A stretch of 64,000 nt of DNA from Anaeramoeba flamelloides (lineage: Eukaryota; Metamonada; Anaeramoebidae): assembly GCA_027625915.1 (NCBI GenBank), contig JANTQA010000036.1:5353001-5417000 (forward strand), read 5' to 3'. The first letter of the stretch is position 1. Each line of letters opens with the position of its first letter. Position numbers and translations under genes: made by a program. The notes under the pieces were generated by a model, which saw nothing but the letters and a program-made list of their open reading frames with translations, was not told the DNA's origin and did no database searches. This document shows positions 60,369 through 64,000 of this stretch, piece by piece.

Positions 60369-61624
60369 GAGATAAATTCAATCTAAAATACTATAAATTT
60401 CAATTAATAGATGAAATCTGAAACAAAAATATCTTCTTAGGGTTTTTTGAATATAAAAAGATTCACTATCAAACCAAAATCATGAATTTTTCAAAAATAC
60501 CTGAAATTCAATTTTTCGGATTTATTGAAAAAATTAGTAAAAAAACTAAAAATATATTCCCTATTTTATAAATAAATATATTAATTACCCAGCAACTATA
60601 AACTGTTCTAAATGGTTTATTGATTAAATTTTCAAAATGTATCAATTTTAACAGTTAGGTTAACACAAATATTAAAAAATTGACAAATTAATAAAATACA
60701 TAGAGAAACTTAAATGAAAATTTTAAAATTTTATATTAAATTTAGAGAATAAAATCATTTTTATCATCTAAAATATTTTAAGGTTAGAGTAATTTGTGTG
60801 ATATTTAAATATTAGGTATTTAAATTAAAATTTGAAAACTATTTTGTAAAAAAAAATCAATACTCAATGTATTTAGTTGTAATAATAACGTGAGGGATTT
60901 TTTAAATGGTTTTTATCAATTTTTACTTTTTTAATAAAGTGTAGATATTTTCAGAATTATAGCTTTTTGGGAAGTTATTAATTTGAATAAAGTTCATGCT
61001 CAACCTTGAAATATGTATTAGTAGTTGGTGTGTAAATGAAATTTATTTTTTAAAAAATTTTTGACTTTACCTCTCACAATTATAAAAAGCCATTTAAAAC
61101 CTTCACACCAATTATAATGATAATTATCAAGAAACTCTTCAAAAATAGGAAAAAATTCAATTTTACCAATTTTGAAATTTGACCAAATTTGAAATTTAAT
61201 AATATACCCCATTAAAACTTTATTAAATCTTTGTGTATTGATAGAATACAAAAGAGTATTTTGCAATTAGAAGTGTTTTATTATTTAAATTGTCCAAAAT
61301 CCAAAATCATGAAATTATCAATACTAAATATTTTCAAAATTTTGTTCAAAACCTAATTCTAACACCAAAAGTTAAGTGTATTTTTTTTTTTAGCTTAATA
61401 CAAGTTGCAAAAGTCTAATTGGTCTCTTAATTATTTTTTTTTGACAAAATCCTTGCCAAAATTTTCTTAAATACAATCCAAACCATCCAAACCTACCCTA
61501 ACATACCTCAATCTTCCTATATAGGGGGTTTTACATACCCAAAGTCAATATTTTCAATGAATTTGGCTATTTAGAAAAAATTAGAATTTGACCAAATTTG
61601 AAATTTAAAAATTTTCCCTTTTAA
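60369..61624. other. Intergenic A/T-rich stretch
   Basis: The minus frame 61018-61266 has no recognisable domain. Some similarity to flanks of family D (GACCAAATTTGAAATTTAA occurs at about 61180 and 61590). No gene supported. Confidence 0.4.
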
Positions 61625-63242
61625 GGGATTATCGTCTATCAAGGAGGAGCCTATGAACAAAGTATGTTGTTATTGGACCTAACCACATTAGTGCTACATT
61701 GTTCAAATGTCTCCAAAAAATCGATTAGTCAAGTAGTAATATTTGTTGATCTCATCAATTAAAAATGATCTAGGTATTAGTAAAAAACTCAACAATTTCA
61801 GAATAAAATCTGCATTTCACCATAAATTTAAAGATTGAATTATCAATATTCAGACAACAAAGTCACACAATATCTTTCTTAAATTTGTGGTAAAATCTAG
61901 ATTAGTTACTAAAAAATTTGTTTTTTTTTAAAAAATTAAATAATTAACAGAATAAATTTTTTTTGACAAATTATTTCTCAAATCATGCAAATATATTGAT
62001 GCTATAACCATTGTGAAAAAAATTTGGGTCATTAAAAAAATAGAGTTCAGTCAAAAATTTGTTTTCGTTTTTTAAATAGTAAATATTAGCAAAATGATTT
62101 TTGATCAAAGTAAAATTTTATGAACAAATCTTACATTTAAGAAAAACCAAAGTCACTATCAATAATAATTTTCAAAGGCAAAATTATTTCGTTGCATTTT
62201 AACCTTTTAGAATTACTGTGGAACTCTAAAAAACAAAAAATGATTTTTAATTGTCAACTTTACTAAAAATAAGAGAAATATTTAATAGGAAATATTAAAA
62301 TCTATTAATTCAATAAGATATTTATCATTGTTAATGAAGGCAAATTTATCACGGTTAATCTTAAATAACCTTTTAAATCAAATTGAATTATAAAATCTTC
62401 CAAAAAAGATGTTTTTTCGAAAGAGATTGTTTTCCACTAATGTTTACAATCAAAACTTCAAAATACCATAATATCAAGATTTCAGAAACCATTTAAATTC
62501 TTAAAATCCCCTTAGACAAACCTTAATTTAAAACTGTTATTAATTTTTGGTCTTCCCAAACAATGATTAACTAGATCTTGGAATGTAATCTAATAAAAAA
62601 AAATCAACATTTTTAGTAAAGTTGACAATTAAAAATAAATTTTTTTGTTTTTTAGAGTTCCACAGTAATTCTAAAAGCACAAAATGCAACGAAATAATTT
62701 TGCCTTTGAAAATTATTATTGATAGTGACTTTGGTTTTTCTTAAATGTAAGATTTGTTCATAAAATTTTACTTTGATCAAAAATCATTTTGCTAATATTT
62801 ACTATTTAAAAAACGAAAACAAATTTTTGACTGAACTAATTTTTTTTAATGACCCAAATTTTTTTCACAATGGTAAGTAGCTTTATCAAAACCAAACAAA
62901 ACTAATCAGTCTTTGCGCTTTTATGTTGATGAATCTTGGGCCAATCTTTGAAATTAAAAAATTATTAAAATAGTTACTTTTGGAAGTTCTAAATCTAAAT
63001 TATGTAATACCAGAATACTGTATTTTGGGTTTCTATTTTTAGATTTAGAAAAGGAATTATAAAAAAAATTTCAAAATGAAACTTTTTTAATTATGATCAT
63101 CGGTAAAAAATGTAATAATTTATTGTACAATAAGAATTATAATAGATTTTTTCGAGCTATTTGAGCCATGGTACACTAATATCATTTACACACAATTATA
63201 ACATACTTTGATTATAAAGAAATCTAGGGTGATGATAATTCC
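61625..63242. mobile_element. Family D element, copy 4, with a large nested foldback
   Basis: TTAA outside both ends (61621-61624 and 63243-63246). Left GGGATTATCGTCTATCAAGG, right (reversed) GGAATTATCATCACCCTAG. Subtracting the nested element (866 bp) and one TAA leaves 749 bp, the same length as copy 2. Inverted relative to copy 2. Non-coding. Confidence 0.86.
62008..62873. mobile_element. Long-armed foldback element nested in family D
   Basis: 866 bp with two arms of about 263 bp (62008-62271 and 62611-62873) differing at only a handful of positions. Termini CCATTGTGAAAAAAATTTGG and mirror. TAA direct repeat at 62005-62007 and 62874-62876. The 340-bp centre has no coding frame. High arm identity suggests a recent origin. 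Sole copy in the window. Confidence 0.92.
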
Positions 63243-64000
63243 TTAAAACTGATAAAAACATAAAAATAATGGTTTACACTTTTTGGAAATAATCTTCTAC
63301 AATTGAAATTAAAATTTGAAAAAAAAATTATCAAAGAAAAGATTGAAAGTAAATAAAACTCTTATTTTGTAAATGTAAAGACCAAAAATTTCCGATAATA
63401 GATATTTCATAATAAATTTTGGGATTTCTCTAAGGATTAATTTAAAATAATTAGATTTTTAATTTCCATTCATGTTTTTCAATTAATTTTACAAATTTGT
63501 TATTTTTTTAATATCTGTATTTACTTCAAGGTAAAAATTGCTAAATTTTGAATATTTAATCAATAAACCAATTATAACTGTTAATGGTTGCTGGATAATT
63601 AATATATTTATTTATAAAATAGGGAGTATATTTTTACCTTTTTATGAATTTTTTCAATAAATTAGAAAAAATGGAATTCTGGATATTTTGAAAAGCTCAG
63701 GGTTAGAGATTTGACAGTTACATAAGATGTTAATTTTCCTCAATAATTTTTATAAAAACAAAAATAAAAAATCTTTTGGTTTACTTATTAGCGGTGTTTG
63801 ATACCCTTTTTAGTTTTGATCATCAAACCTGTATTTTTAAAAAAAATCAAATTATTCGGTTTCAATATGTAGCAATTAGGACTAAATAGATTTTTCAAAA
63901 TTTAAAAATTACTTGTTGATACAATTCCTCTAACTTTTGGTGTTACAAACCCAGAGTTTCTTAATTTCTGTTCTAACACTCTTGATAATCATAATAATAT
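63243..64000. other. Intergenic to window end
   Basis: A/T-rich. The slightly richer last 60 bp could be the edge of a gene outside the window, but no frame can be assigned. Confidence 0.35.

Noticed and set aside
61180-61620. Direct repeat GACCAAATTTGAAATTTAA near 61.18 and 61.59 kb
   Set aside because: Too short and A/T-rich to define an element; may be a small local duplication.
1-64000. CRISPR arrays, viral or retroelement genes, clustered novel system
   Set aside because: No regularly spaced repeats, no polymerase, integrase, capsid or transposase frame, and no functional clustering among the ten genes was visible.

Overview
This is a eukaryotic, strongly AT-rich window with few genes: ten protein-coding loci in 64 kb, separated by kilobases of A/T-rich DNA. 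The coding islands are visibly richer in G+C than their surroundings. Introns are spliceosomal (GT...AG), mostly 60-190 nt. Several proteins carry long low-complexity runs (EN, EQ, KE, D, K). All ten genes appear to end in TAA, and no in-frame TAG or TGA has to be read as sense, so the standard code fits. These traits suggest a free-living AT-rich protist. An Anaeramoeba-like metamonad or a similar amoeboid lineage is my best guess from style alone; no marker in the window fixes the taxon.

Genes in order: an AMP-forming acetyl-CoA synthetase whose 5' end lies beyond the window (+); ribosomal protein uL15/L27a, three exons with the ATG alone in exon 1 (-); a coiled-coil/SPRY-like protein (-); a protein of two degenerate ubiquitin-like domains (-); a small B-box zinc-finger protein (-); a bZIP protein with hydrophobic segments downstream, resembling ATF6/CREB3 (+); a TMEM222/RTE1-family membrane protein, two exons (-); a BTB-BACK protein with basic and acidic tracts and a C-terminal Rossmann-like domain (+); a six-exon copine with one 1.8-kb intron (-); ribosomal protein eL6, three exons (+). 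There is no operon-like or pathway clustering. They are ordinary housekeeping and signalling genes standing alone.

Much of the rest is a graveyard of short non-coding inverted-repeat elements that look like non-autonomous DNA transposons (MITEs). By comparing copies inside the window I separated about eight families. One group (A, D, E and a short relative) is bounded by TTAA with termini starting GG(G)A or GGAC, which recalls piggyBac targets. A second group (B, and a long foldback element near 62 kb) sits between TTA or TAA triplets, which recalls PIF/Harbinger targets. Family F has TA flanks and internal TCGCGAT-type repeats. Families C, G and H are smaller foldback elements. Three nested insertions can be read directly, because another copy in the window gives the empty site. 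No transposase, reverse transcriptase, capsid or polymerase gene was seen, nor any convincing tRNA, rRNA or CRISPR array. The most unusual things here are the nested element history, the membrane-tethered bZIP candidate and the BTB/Rossmann fusion. I do not see evidence for a wholly new multi-gene system.
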